From NCBI GenBank assembly GCA_951640165.1, contig OX621252.1:23147934-23211933 (forward strand): a stretch of 64,000 bases of DNA, given 5' to 3'. The translations under genes were made by a program, and so were the position numbers. Under the pieces are notes generated by a model that was given only the letters and a program-made list of their open reading frames with translations, searched no databases and was not told the origin of the DNA. Of the stretch, positions 20,070-30,785 are shown piece after piece; within the stretch, counting starts at the first letter, position 1, and each line of letters begins with the position of its first letter. The stretch comes from Pseudoips prasinana. Taxonomy: Eukaryota; Arthropoda; Insecta; Lepidoptera; Nolidae.

Positions 20070-21950
20070 TATCAAATAATAATAATACTGGGTTAAAAGT
20101 TTAGTTGTTTTTAGTTTACCCTTAATCGGTGATAGTGTATCTTCACAATTCATCTAATTTAGCTCTTATTACAACTCAATACATTATAAAATCAGGTGGT
20201 AACTAATTATAATTACCTACCACCATTTACCATATTTTAAGTCTAAAACAAGGCTACTTAATTGTTCAATTAAGGGGCTCAGAATTCGGCGATAAGCTAT
20301 ATCGCTCACTTACACTAATATGCACCTAAACTAATATGAATGGAAAAGATAAGATTTTTTGATTGTTTGTAATGGATAAACTCAAAAAGTATGCAAATAA
20401 TTTTAAATTTCCTGATTCTATTACTTATTTTAAAGTATAGACTATTTCTATACTGAAAAATAAGGGGGAACTATAAAACGATCGAGTACAAAAAAAACTT
20501 AGCAACTGATGATGAGATACTGTTTCAACAACTTGAGCGACATGAGTAAGCGAAAAAATAACTAAACTAACGACGAATATTGGTTAATAATAAAATCCAG
20601 AACGAGCTTACAAAAAGTGGGTTATAATTAATCGATCTCAGATATCAAAATTCTAGCTGTGCTACTAAATGAATAAGTGTGCGACTAGAAATACAGAGAG
20701 GGCAACTTCCATATTAAGATAGAGACGATTGTTCCGGAAATTATTTGGGTTAGGTTAGTTTAGAACTGTGACCATCTGGCGCGAATAAATACACTATTGT
20801 TAGTGAAGATTGGTGGAAAGTTTTAAAATCTTAAATTTTGGGAGTTTTGCAGGAGACATATGTACAATGCAAAACTAAACTAAAACAATAGCGCTTGAAG
20901 TCCGCCGCACGAGCCTCTGATATCTCTGATTGGTCAAAGCCAAGAAATATTAGGTCGCTCAAATATTATGAACGTTCTCATCTTGTATTTTAAGTAACTC
21001 AAATTAATATTTGTTAGTGGCTGTTCTGTTGATTTCTAGTCACTCGCAGTCAGTCGCTCAGTTAGTAATACTTTAACGTAAATTCATTACTTTTGCCACT
21101 TAAAACTTTAATTTAGAGACACTCGTTTAAATACTACCCAGAAATAAGTAACATTTTCAGGAGTATTATTATGTATTATCCATTCCGTTAATCTTCACTA
21201 TTAGAATTACTATTCTATATTCTAGATTTTATCTGCAACTCTATCTGCATACATCTTTCATGGTAAAATCCTGTCGAATTTATATCCCGTGACGAATAAA
21301 AAAAATTCCCTATAATAAAGGGAAGCTGTCCAAAATTGTTTGCGATTTTATCAAAATAGTCGCATTAGGAATTATATTGTTCAACATTAATCATTGTTGT
21401 ATACAAGAGTCTACATTCTCATATTACTTGAGGAATAAGTAACATAGTGACGGCCAAGTATAGCAATAACAAATAAATATCAGGAATGACAGTTGGCACA
21501 AAACAGAACTTATATAGCAATCCAACAGTATTGTTCTATTCAAACATTATTATTGTATTGAAACAATGAATCGTTTCTACAGTATACGTTATAGCTACTA
21601 CATGACATGTTAATTACTGTCATAATTATGGTTCTAAACTACCGTCAATGAGTGAAAGTTATAATATACGATAAATAGTACATCTCGGATAGGTTACCAC
21701 TGCCAACTGCGTGTTACACCCCATAAATAAAGTGTCTAATGCGAATATCAATCGCTCGTTCACGCTGCAATCACAATAGACTGTACAAGTACCTATTAGA
21801 TCACCTATGCTTTTTATTTTTGTCATACATTTGACGTGTCGCGGCAGAAGCGTTTTTGAAACGAAATATCGGCCGTAAGTCAAAATTATGTTCCATAACC
21901 TAATTGAAACTGGTATTTTCAGCAGATTAATAATATGGGACATCATTTAC
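20070..21950. other. Long stretch without recognised repeats
   Basis: This is AT-rich DNA with no repeat shared with the rest of the window. Around 20900-21080 there is GATTGGTC, a CCAAT-box-like word, and GCAGTCAGTCGCTCAGTTAG, which contains arthropod initiator-like TCAGT words. This is too little to call a promoter. No supported ORF. Confidence 0.3.
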
Positions 21951-21957
21951 ATACGTC

Positions 21958-22105
21958 TATGTGGTGCCGCACTAAGCAGAGCAGTGTAATATGGAAACCA
22001 GATAACTGATATACTACATTTACTACGTTTGTTTGTGTAAATACTACATACTTATATAGACATCCAGCCAGACACAGGATAAAAATACATGTTCATGCAC
22101 ATTGC
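21958..22105 (-). mobile_element. SINE-A fragment
   Basis: AACCAGATAACTGATATACT, CATACTTATATAGACATCC and AGACACAGGAT match the 3' two thirds of SINE-A. The tRNA head is absent, ending near GTTCATGCAC. Confidence 0.65.
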
Positions 22106-22117
22106 ACACCACAGCGT

Positions 22118-22360
22118 TCATTGGCTCAAAGAGGTGCCCTACTGGGGAAGTATAACATTAATAATTTAATGTTGTGTTTCTGAGTGTGAGTATGGTCGCC
22201 AGTGCTCATAAGGGTGGGGGTCAGGAGGGTCAGCAACAATAGTTTGCGGACTCTTTTCAAGGCCGTCAACGCAAACGCGACTCCTTGGTGTTGCGAGTGT
22301 TCATGGGCGGCGGTGATCACTTACCATCAGGTGACCCACTTGCTCATTTGTCGCCACGAA
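22118..22360 (+). repeat. Repeat-G joined to a CR1-like LINE 3' end
   Basis: CTACTGGGGAAGTATAACAT, ATGTTGTGTTTCTGAGTGTG and GGGTCAGCAACAAT match 41985-42130. From about 22280, GGTGTTGCGAGTGTTCATGG and CCATCAGGTGACCCACTTGC match the LINE 3' end at 49300-49380. Confidence 0.5.
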
Positions 22361-22675
22361 TAAAACAGTGAGGCACAGTCTACTAGTTGTCCATAAAACT
22401 GAAAAACGTGTTGCACATCAACATGAAAAATATACAAGAAAAGTTCTCAAACAATAAATATATGCATATTTTTATTTTCCCAAACTGGTGTTCTTTCGTA
22501 GATTTTTCTTGGAGAGATAGCGCTACTTAAATTTTCTAAGTTTTATTTTTTTTTGTCCTGCGCAATGACTCTAAGTGAAATATTACCAACCCAGGATCTT
22601 TTTATAATTAATATCATAATCTTCGGGGAACATATACCACCATTTCGAAGTCTAAAACTCTCCGTTCTACAACAT

Positions 22676-23918
22676 GTTCCGCACAGTTGGCTAGTCTCCA
22701 TCGAGACACATTGTTATGTCAGTTTCGCCACTTGTTGCTGCAAGCGATGAAATATTCTGTAATAAATGAAAACACAATAAGGTATATTTCCAAATCATAG
22801 GTAGTAAATATAATGTTATTGATGTTTAGTATGACGCTATAGACTAATTAGACTAGATCGTACCCAAAGCCGAAAGGGAGTGCACTATAATATGTTCCGC
22901 GCAGTTGGCTAGTCTCCATTGAGACACATCATTATGTCAGTTACGCCACTTGTTGCTGCAAGCGATGAAATATTCTGTTATAAAGGAAAACACAATTAGG
23001 TATGTTTCCGAAGAATAAGTTGTAAATATAATGTTAGTGAAGTTTAGCATTACGCTATAGACTAACTAATTAGAGTAGATCGCTCCCAAAACCGAAGAGG
23101 ATTGCACTATAATATGTTCCGCGCAGTTGGCTTGTCTCCATTGAGACACATCATTAAGTCAGTTACGCCACTTGTTGCTGCAAGCGATGAAATATTCTGT
23201 AATAAATTAAAACACAATTAGGTATATTTTCAAAGAATAAGTTGTAAATATAATGTTAGTGAAGTTTAGCATTACGCTATAGACTAACTGATTAGAGTAG
23301 ATCGCTCCCAAAACCGAAGAGGATTGCACTATAATATGTTACGCGCAGTTGGCTTGTCTCCATTGAGACACATCATTAAGTCAGTTACGCCACTTGTTGC
23401 TGCAAGCGATGAAATATTCTGTAATAAATTAAAACACAATTAGGTATATTTTCAAAGAATAAGTTGTAAATATAATGTTAGTGAAGTTTAGCATTACGCT
23501 ATAGACTAACTGATTAGAGTAGATCGCTCCCAAAACCGAAGAGGATTGCACTATAATATGTTCCGCGCAGTTGGCTTGTCTCCATTGAGACACATCATTA
23601 AGTCAGTTACGCCACTTGTTGCTGCAAGCGATGAAATATTCTGTAATAAATTAAAACACAATTAGGTATATTATCAAAGAATAAGCTGTAAATATAATGT
23701 TAGTGAAGTTTAGCATTACGCTATAGACTAACTAATTACACTAGATCGCTCCCAAAACCGAAGGGGAGTGCACTATAATATGTTCCGCGCAGTTGGCTTG
23801 TCTCCATAGAGACACATTATTATATATTAAAGGAAAACATAATTATATTTACAAATAATAAGTAGTTTATTTGATATAAGTGAAATTGAGCATTACGCTA
23901 TAAAGAAAAGAACAGGAC
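22676..23918. repeat. Tandem array, 222-bp period, six units
   Basis: Units start at GTTCCGC-like words at 22676, 22894, 23116, 23338, 23560 and 23782 (spacings 218, 222, 222, 222, 222). Units 3 to 5 are the most alike. Unit 6 has lost about 45 bp and decays near 23918. Each unit opens with CGCAGTTGGCT-GTCTCCAT, close to the 3' part of SINE-F. Confidence 0.9.
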
Positions 23919-23929
23919 CTCGAGTTTAT

Positions 23930-24350
23930 CAAAGTTAGTGTTATTGAATTGCTCTTAAAGCAATGTGGTTTAATGTTGTCTATTATCTATTTAATTTGAT
24001 TAAGATAGATAGAATTGAACATAATTCTAATTATAAATAATTCTTTTGTGAAGTAAGTACGATTAGGTAATCGTTAGATCATTGATTGTTTCAATAGAAA
24101 TCATAACAGGCATTGATAGACCAGCTAAATGTTAGTAAATATTTACTATGGGCGAACGATCTATTGTAATTATAGTATTACACATTCGAATGCTGGTATA
24201 ACAGCTTGTTGTATAGCTTATTGAAGATAGGTAAATGATAAATTGCACTACCAATAGCGTAGGAGCTGTCAGAACTAAATACAATTCTTTAAGCGCTATC
24301 GGAAGATTAGCGTTACAGTAATTATTTACATAGGTATAACATATAATATA
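23930..24350. other. AT-rich DNA, nothing recognised
   Basis: Sequence between the tandem array and the repeat-R fragment. The 73-codon minus frame at 24132-24353 has no recognisable motif. Confidence 0.3.
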
Positions 24351-24354
24351 CATT

Positions 24355-24550
24355 TGCTGAGGTAGAGGCCTTTCCTAGCTTTTACTGATGTTGCATGTCA
24401 AAGTCATAGTCAAAAATCAATTATTCTGTAAAAAAATACATTTATGTGGAATCGTCATTTTGTCACCCTACCGTGCAGTGCATGACGTGGCAGCTACTGC
24501 GAAACACTGCTAGAAAACTCAGTAGGAATCTTTTTTCAAAATAAAATATA
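24355..24550 (-). repeat. Repeat-R, part downstream of the LINE coding end
   Basis: ACCCTACCGTGCAGTGCATG and ACACTGCTAGAAAACTCAGT match 1890-1950. The element continues beyond the Helitron at 25098. Confidence 0.55.
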
Positions 24551-24557
24551 CTTAAGA

Positions 24558-25090
24558 CTAGCTGTGCCCGCGACTTTGTTCGCGTGGATGTCGGAACTTA
24601 ACAACGTATTTTTTAGTGTAAAGCGCTGTGGGAGGATACCGATACAATTTTTTTTTAATTTAATTTACTGCTTCCTTATTTTGCCTGTGGAACCATCTGG
24701 AGCGTACACAAAAACGTTATTGGGGTTGTTTACGCGTGAAAGAGCTACGTATAGTTGAACATGGGAAAAGCATCCACCCCCGCAACGGATATTGTCTGGC
24801 CCTGAGCTTTATTAATCGTCATGGCATAACAGAGACTGATTGGGAATTGCACTGGTTTGAAAGAGAATGGAAAGTTTTTAGGAATTAGAGGATCCTTGGA
24901 ATAAAAACAATATCACCGGCGCCGCAACCTGTTAATATTTCAACTTCGATAATGTTTGCTGCAGATCTGTGACTTTGAGCCGAGTGCCGTTACAAAGTTT
25001 GGGAGGACATAAATTTCTGAGGAGAATTATTCGTACACCGATTTTTAAAAATATTTTATCGGCTGGAAGTCCGGGTGTGCTGAGGGAATC
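24558..25090 (-). pseudogene. Helitron with decayed Pif1-like helicase C-terminus
   Basis: The 3' end on minus is a CGCGA/TCGCG hairpin plus GGGCACAGCTAG, with A at 24557. Coding on minus, about 25090 to 24690, keeps [32 protein letters not shown] and, in another frame, CYAMTINKAQGQTIS and VAGVDAFP. LCNGTRL and the MTINKAQGQT motif are late motifs of Helitron RepHel helicases. Frameshifts and stops make it inactive. The Rep domain and 5' end are missing. Confidence 0.85.
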
Positions 25091-25097
25091 CAAAAAT

Positions 25098-25300
25098 TCT
25101 ACCTGTTACACAATTTGGCTTTAATTAATAATTCTTTTAAAATTTATTCCTAGACATTTCTCTAATATCATTGGGAAGTTTGTTATAGAATATGCTTCAA
25201 AGTGAACTCCTATGTAAACTAAACGTAATTACTTATATTGTCTTTGATGTAAACTAAGTTAAAGTTAAGGATTATCTGTGCTTGCTGGGAATAAATCTAT
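25098..25300 (-). pseudogene. LINE C-terminus and repeat-R beyond the Helitron
   Basis: ACAATTTGGCTTTAATTAAT and CTAGACATTTCTCTAATATC correspond to 2090-2150, where the minus strand encodes LP-DIREMS. Here the frame is degraded. With 24355-24550 it forms one relic split by the Helitron. Confidence 0.55.
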
Positions 25301-25569
25301 TTTTCTTTTCTATACACAGTTCAGTAACTAAAACACGAAAGCCGTAGTTCCTCATCGCAATGACGCGGACTAAGATGGTGTTTTGTTGCGTCATACCATA
25401 AACATTTAACTTCAATGGATTCGGCGGCTTATTATGTCTAAATACCGGACGATGATAACTGAAGTCATCGTATATTGTCTAAAACAATTTTTGTTAAGAG
25501 TACTTAATACGAGCTGCTTCCTTGACATTTTAAATTAATTTTACGTTAGGGCCTTATTGGCGGCACATT

Positions 25570-25843
25570 TTTAGGTTTCCGTACCCAAAGGGTAAAACGG
25601 GACCCTATTACTAAGTCTGCTGTCTGTCCGTCTGTGTTATGAAACCTCTAATTAGCTAACCTAATGTAGCGGCAACAAAAATAAATCATAACAACAAATC
25701 CGATTACAAAACAGAATAAAATAGATGTTTAAGGTGGTTCCAATACAACAAACGTGATTTTTGCTTGTTTTTATAGATAGTGGCCGATTTATAGAGTTAT
25801 AGAAAATGGTGCGAGTCCGACTCGCACTTGCCCCATTTTTTAT
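25570..25843 (+). repeat. Repeat-Q, long copy
   Basis: TTCCGTACCCAAAGGGTAAA, ACGGGACCCTATTACTAAGT, GTCTGTCCGTCTGTG and CGAGTCCGACTCGCACTTG follow the order in 7769-8066. It is shorter in the middle. Confidence 0.65.
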
Positions 25844-26119
25844 AAACATCTCAAAATATAAGGATCTCGGAGGGTCTGTATGTAAAATAATCACTTCTCA
25901 ACTATGGTTACATTTGACAAGATCCACACCAATACCACAAACAATGGAGTACAAGAAATAAAAAGAAATCACTTAAATGTGTACAACAAAAAAATATTTT
26001 TCTTTATTTCGTTTTACCACTTGGTCGGCATGACTGAAATGTATATCCATGCCAAATTACAACTTTCTAGTGCTAATTGTCTCTGAGCTAAGCTACGGAC
26101 CGACAGACGGATATTTTTT

Positions 26120-26335
26120 TTATGGCAAAAGCAAAGCAACAAGTGCGTTACCTAATGGGAAATAGGTAATCACTGCCGCCCATGGGCACTCGCACAGCAA
26201 AGAGGCCGCAAGTAATGCCGCAAGTGCGTTACTGGCTTTAAAAAAAGGAGTAAGGTTCTTGAACGTTGCCATGTCATATCGGATCCTAAAGACCTCCGCA
26301 GTTAATTGAAAAATGGACATAGAGAAACTGTAAAA
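26120..26335 (-). pseudogene. CR1/Jockey-like ORF2 C-terminus
   Basis: The minus frame reads [20 protein letters not shown], then FKASNALAALLAASL and CECPWAAVITYFPLG. It aligns by eye with [20 protein letters not shown] at 49381-49671. Confidence 0.65.
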
Positions 26336-26611
26336 CAATTATATTAAAAAAAAATACAAATATTTATTGGAACCAAAAACAGATAATATACAATATTGTG
26401 TGTACGTTAGCAGCTACATTAGTTAGGAAAAACTGTGTCGTAGCTGTTAGCGCCCACCTCCGAGGTGGACAACAATGTTCCATAGTTAGAGTAATAATTA
26501 ATTAAACAACAATTAGGAGACTTAAAAAACATAGACATGTTAAGAGAAGTTAGGTATACTCAAAAATAAATAAATGCATGTAAAACATAAACTACTTAAA
26601 ATAATCTAACA

Positions 26612-26789
26612 TACATACATACATACGTCTGTTTCCCAGAGTGGTAGGCCTCTGCCTACCAATCTGGGAAACAGGCGTCCAACGGATTTGCATTTGTCTC
26701 GATCTTTGCACACCTCTTTTGCTTCGTCTACTGTCATTATATCTTCATTCATACACGTTCTGGAGAACGTCTCCGATTTGGTCAGAGAA
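26612..26789 (-). pseudogene. RTE2 LINE 3' end
   Basis: (CATA)n at the left is the complement of the tail. On minus, FSDQIGDVL is encoded at 26765-26789, and GTTTCCCAGA lies near the end. It is the same family as 43340-43593. The coding end is cut by a Helitron at 26790. Confidence 0.65.
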
Positions 26790-27104
26790 TCTACATATAA
26801 TATTAAAAAATCGTAGGAAAGACAAAACAGTACATCGAATATTTTTTTTAAAGGATACTTGGGGCGTGATCTATAATCGATATTGAAGCGAAAAATATTG
26901 TAATTAGAATTTTTGTTTGTTTGTCTGTATGTATTGGCGGGCTAAACTCGAAAGTACTGCATGGATTTACTTCAAATTTTGCATGAATATTACTAAGAGG
27001 TCGGGTCAACGTATAGGCTACATATTATCACGCTATCACCTACGGGGGAGGAGCTGTGATAATTTATAAAATTTAACGCAGGTAAAACCGAGGGGCACAG
27101 CTAG
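26790..27104 (+). mobile_element. Helitron, second subfamily, complete
   Basis: A precedes TCTACATATAATATT. The end is GGGGCACAGCTAG followed by T. The body matches 17096-17400 (GATACTTGGGGCGTGATCTA, ACTAAGAGGTCGGGTCAACG). It sits within the FSDQIGDVL codons of an RTE2 relic. Confidence 0.85.
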
Positions 27105-27279
27105 TGTAAAATAATCCAAACATTCATAAAATCAAATTTCACTGGAATTTTAAAGTATTCAGTTTAAGAGATAATAACGAATTAAAATTGACAGCACGCA
27201 GGAAGAATATTGTGCGCAAATCCCATTCACATATATGCTTGTCTCTATTTTAACTAAACCATATTAGTACTAAACTTTT

Positions 27280-27505
27280 ATTATAATCAGCCTGATATCA
27301 TCCAATACTGGATCTAAGCCTCCCCAAAGGTTTACATAGCGTTGCCATTTGGAGGGGTTTGTAGTCACCGCAGACCGCTGTTAGGAGGTAGATAGTACAC
27401 AGGAGGCGCTGCTGCTCGAATACCTGGTGTATCCCTTAATAGCCTTATACGGCACCCACAGGATGTGGTATGAGGTGGTTCTGTTACTTTTTGGGCCGGA
27501 AACCA
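27280..27505 (-). mobile_element. SINE-J-like element, variant
   Basis: ATCATCCAATACTGGATCTA, GTTGCCATTTGGAGGGG, ACACAGGAGGCGCTGCTGCT and CACCCACAGGATGTGG follow the SINE-J plan. It groups more closely with 31012-31250 than with 37017-37271. Confidence 0.6.
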
Positions 27506-27537
27506 CACGTCTTAACTTTACTTTGTACAGACGCCAG

Positions 27538-27663
27538 CACATCGAGCTACCTCAATCTGTCAAATTTCTTTTAAAGATTTTCAACTTTATCACATGAACA
27601 TAAGGTTTACTTTCAATTGGGGAAAATTTGACAGATTGGGATGGCTTGATGTGCTGGCGTCTG
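27538..27663. mobile_element. MITE-T1
   Basis: The left TA is at 27536-27537. The right flank is AA. Arms CAGACGCCAGCACATCGAGC and the complement enclose AACTTTATCACATGAACATA. Confidence 0.82.
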
Positions 27664-27693
27664 AACATTAGACGGATGTCAAATATAAAGTAA

Positions 27694-27863
27694 TCACAAA
27701 TAAAGGCGAAAGTTTGGGAGTGTGTATGTTTGTTACTTCTTCACGTCTAAACGGCTGGAGAGATTTTAATAAAATTTGGTATTGAGTTAGCTGATACCCT
27801 GGAGTAACACATGGACTATAATGTATAATCTTTAACGCGGGAAAAACCGCGGGTCACAGCTAT
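27694..27863 (+). mobile_element. Helitron
   Basis: A precedes TCACAAATAAAGGCGAAAGT. The hairpin CGCGGGAAAAACCGCG is intact and is followed by GGTCACAGCTAT, so the last base of CTAG is changed. Confidence 0.75.
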
Positions 27864-28024
27864 TTACTGGTATAATAACATGGCAGTCGGTAGCTAATTG
27901 ACATTAGACTACCGTCATTAATGTTGACTTAACCAGTGATGTGTAGTGAGTAGTGACGACATGTGTCGCAATGTAACTTGTGACAGTTCCATTTTTAATC
28001 GAATGTCATCATAACTTTGTTTAA

Positions 28025-28191
28025 TCAACTATATAAAAATAAGTCGGGTTTTCCTTCCTGACGCTATAACTCCAGAACGCACGAATCGATTTCCACGGTT
28101 TTGCATTAGTTGGAAAGGTCTCGGACTCCGTGAGGTTTATAGCAAGAAAATTTAAAAATTTAACTCAGGTAACACCGCGGGGCACAGCTAG
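28025..28191 (+). mobile_element. Helitron, third subfamily, complete
   Basis: A precedes TCAACTATATAAAAATAAGT. The body has TTCCTGACGCTATAACTCCA and GAAAGGTCTCGGACTCCGTG. It ends CACCGCGGGGCACAGCTAG before T. It shares only the 3' terminus with the other subfamilies. Confidence 0.82.
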
Positions 28192-28212
28192 TTACCTATA
28201 TTTTAAAGTGTG

Positions 28213-28322
28213 GAACAATCTGTCAAATTTCCCCAATTTTGAACCTTATGCTTATGTGATAAAGTAAAAATCTATAAAAGAAATTTGACAGATTGGGGTA
28301 ATTGGATGTGCTGGCGTCTGCA
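28213..28322. mobile_element. MITE-T1, left end lost
   Basis: It opens at CAATCTGTCAAATTTCC without CAGACGCC. The right arm is complete to GGATGTGCTGGCGTCTG. Confidence 0.7.
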
Positions 28323-28394
28323 CATATTCAGACAAAAGTTCTTTCCGTACCCGAATTGTCTACTGTCCCTTTTTTATGTATATAATAGCAATAA

Positions 28395-28460
28395 AGTGGG
28401 TCACTTCATAGTAAGTGATCACCGGCGCCCATGGAGTGTCCACGTCCAACACCACAGGAG
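28395..28460 (-). repeat. CR1/Jockey-like LINE 3' end
   Basis: GTAAGTGATCACCGGCGCCC, ATGGAGTGTCCACG and CACAGGAGCCGCAAGTGC match the minus-strand LINE end at 49340-49400. Confidence 0.5.
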
Positions 28461-28626
28461 CCGCAAGTGCTGTATTTATCCAAACCTAATAATAATAATA
28501 AAGTCCTGGGACATTATTTACACACGGCCATCTGATCCAAACTAAGCAGAGCTTGTACTATGGAAACCAGATAACTGATATACTACATAATAATATACTA
28601 CTTTTCTTTTGCAAATACATACCTAT

Positions 28627-28834
28627 ACCGTAGCCTAATTGGTAGTGCTCCTGCCTACGAAGCTGGTGGTCCTGGGTTCGGATCCCGGTAAGTGCAAATA
28701 TTTGTGTGATGAGCACGAATATTTAAGTATTTATCTATCTATATAAGTATGTATATCGTCGCCTGGTACCCATAGTACAAGCTTTGCTTAGTTTGGGACT
28801 AGGATGATCCGTGTGACATTGCCCCTAGATATTA
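28627..28834 (+). mobile_element. SINE-B inserted in SINE-A
   Basis: ACCGTAGCCTAATTGGTAGT to CCTAGATATTA, with GGTTCGGATCCCGG as the B box. The first few bases of the full-length form are missing. The body has lost about 25 bp after CACGAATATTT. Confidence 0.85.
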
Positions 28835-29101
28835 TCTATATATATAAAAATAAATGCCACTTTTCGTTTTAATGTTATAACTCAACAACGCCTTTACAGA
28901 TTTGGCTAATTTTGGTCTTGAATTATTCGTGGAAGTCCAGGGAAGGTTTGTACGTAGAGAAAATTAAAAAAGTCTTGAAAATGTGTAAAATCAACATCTT
29001 ATAGCAATTTAAAATTTTTTTTTGTTTGGATAAATGAACTTAATAATTATTTTTTTTATTACTATGCCTTATACGTAGCGAAGCACGTACCGGGCCGCTA
29101 G
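28835..29101 (+). mobile_element. Helitron, fourth subfamily, in the SINE-B tail
   Basis: A precedes TCTATATATATAAAAATAAA. The end is GTACCGGGCCGCTAG before T. The hairpin near TACGTAGCGAAGCACGTAC differs from the other subfamilies. It lies at the 3' end of the SINE-B, so it came last. Confidence 0.78.
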
Positions 29102-29693
29102 TATTATATAGATAATAACACCCAGACTCAGGACAAACAGACATGTTAATGCACACAAATATCTATCCTGTGTGGAATCAAACCCACGACCTCCGGTGTG
29201 AAAAGAAAGCATTTGCCAACAGGCCCGTCACCAAGGTCTTAAGGTGACAGATAAGATCAGCAAATACTGGTTATGAAGAAACAAATTCTACTTACCTACT
29301 AGTACGAATAAAGTACTAGACAATGTAGCAAAAAGCTTGTTTGCCATGCATGTATTGACTATTAATACTTATGCGCTATAAAACTACTGTTCATGTAACA
29401 TAATACTGTGAATATTACTGTGGATTTCTCCTTTCGCAAGCTACTGTAAGGTACATCGTATGCGACGGTCTTAAAACCGTTTTATCACCATGCGACAGTT
29501 AACTCTGTAATGAGGTTTCTCTTAAACTATGGAGTGTTAAAAAAGCAATATACATGTATGTTCCCAAATGATTTCTATTTTGTTTACTTCTAAGTCGTCA
29601 AATGTACATCACAATTACTGTACAACTGTAAACCTAACCCATGTTTATGAAAAATATATGAATATGAAAACAAGCAGACGCCAGCGGCTCTAC

Positions 29694-29926
29694 CGGCTAA
29701 GTCGCCGAACATCGAGTTCTTAAATGGCGTTCAAATAAATAAAGTTTAAAAATGACTTAATCAATCGTTAAATCGGCTTCATCGTTGACAATCGATTCCG
29801 GACCATTTATGAGGTTGCATGTGCTCATAGAAGCCGATTTAACGATTGATTAAGTAATTTATAACCTGTATATATTTGAACGCCATTTAAGAAATCGATG
29901 TTCGCCGACAAAGCCGGTAGAGCCCC
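29694..29926. mobile_element. MITE-X copy 2
   Basis: Arms of about 50 bp (GGCTCTACCGGCTAAGTCGC; complement at 29876-29926) enclose a second pair, AATCAATCGTTAAATCGGCT and its complement. This copy is the more symmetric of the two. Confidence 0.8.
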
Positions 29927-29949
29927 TGGTGTCCGTCATTTGTATGTGT

Positions 29950-30027
29950 GTAGTACCCCACAACGCAGGGAATTATTTCTAGGGTACCGCACCTTAGAAA
30001 TAATTCCATGTGTTGCGTGGTACCTTG
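29950..30027. repeat. Short foldback
   Basis: GTACC-CACAACGCAGGGAATTATTTCTA pairs with TAGAAATAATTCCATGTGTTGCGTGGTAC around GGTACCGCAC. It lies right after MITE-X and may be a separate small element. Confidence 0.6.
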
Positions 30028-30059
30028 TATTAATAAAAACAATAATTACTTACTTATCG

Positions 30060-30222
30060 TAAGGGCAGTGGTTACCCTGGTGTTAGAGTTGTTCAAGCCG
30101 CCCAGTAGATCTCTGACATGGCTTAACGACTGTTGCCTAATGAATAAAACCGGGACCGACAGCTTAACGTGCCCTCCGAAGCACGGAGACGCTCAGAAAT
30201 TAAACCACATTGGCGGTCATCC
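30060..30222 (-). mobile_element. 5S-SINE, truncated at box C
   Basis: GGCAGTGGTTACCCTGGTGT, GACATGGCTTAACGACTGTT, ACCGGGACCGACAGCTTAAC and AAATTAAACCACATTGGCGG. The rRNA-like head stops within GGTCATCCATC, the complement of box C. Confidence 0.7.
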
Positions 30223-30324
30223 ATCATCATCAGTATTACTTCATTATAATACTATAGCCTAAAGTGTATAGTTAACAGTCTAGCTGCTTTTGCCGAAAGA
30301 ACGCAATAAAATAAATAAATAAAA

Positions 30325-30540
30325 ATAAAATAAAATAAAAAAGGTTTTTATTCACGTAGACTTTAAAAAAGCGCTTGTAAATAGTCCGAACATGTTTGTA
30401 GTAATATAGTTGTATACATTAGATATTATTTCTAGTAACATAGATATTTAGGTACATATTGTATGAAAACATTTATAAAATTAATTTATTACAGCAATGA
30501 TATTTAGCTAGCTCGTATCAAGTCATAGTCCAGAGATTAT
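30325..30540 (-). repeat. Repeat-L, LINE-like 3' end
   Basis: On minus it ends AAGTCTACGTGAATAAAAAC followed by an (ATTTT)n-like tail. 50575-50775 is a second copy on plus, and 51380-51480 a shorter third. The AATAAA and tail suggest a retroelement 3' end. Confidence 0.6.
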
Positions 30541-30614
30541 GTTTAATTATCTAGTTTAAATCTAATATTTTTACTACATATTGTCAATGGTTCTGTCTAT
30601 ATTAAAGGTATTAT

Positions 30615-30785
30615 TATTATGACGGACCTTGTGTTAATAACGACGGTCGCGCTTTAATGCTACCACGCCCCAACTGAGAAGACCCAGCGAAACAAACTCA
30701 GTGGGTTCATCTACTACCGGTTTCAACACGACCCAGTTGAGACGGTCCGGCGAAACATACTCAAGCGGGCATGAACACGGGATTT
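30615..30785. repeat. Unclassified segment with internal near-repeats
   Basis: CAACTGAGAAGACCCAGCGA and CAGTTGAGACGGTCCGGCGA are tandem-like variants about 70 bp apart, each followed by AAACA-ACTCA. It is distantly like the ACTCAGTA word of repeat-R. Confidence 0.4.

Larger units (their letters stand above)
28487..29228 (-). mobile_element. SINE-A split by SINE-B and a Helitron
   Basis: The 3' half (28487-28626) has TTATTTACACACGGCCATCT and AACCAGATAACTGATATACT. The 5' half (29102-29228) has CCCAGACTCAGGACAAACAG and, on minus, GGTTTGATTCCACAC. The break falls in the CATAC-TATATAGATA stretch of the body. Confidence 0.85.

Noticed and set aside
22676..23918. Possible CRISPR array
   Set aside because: Period is 222 bp with no unique spacers, and the surrounding DNA is eukaryotic. 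It is a tandem minisatellite.
29678..29694. CAGACGCCAG as a MITE-T1 end
   Set aside because: Only 10 bp match, and the sequence continues as MITE-X. Probably part of that element's edge or chance.
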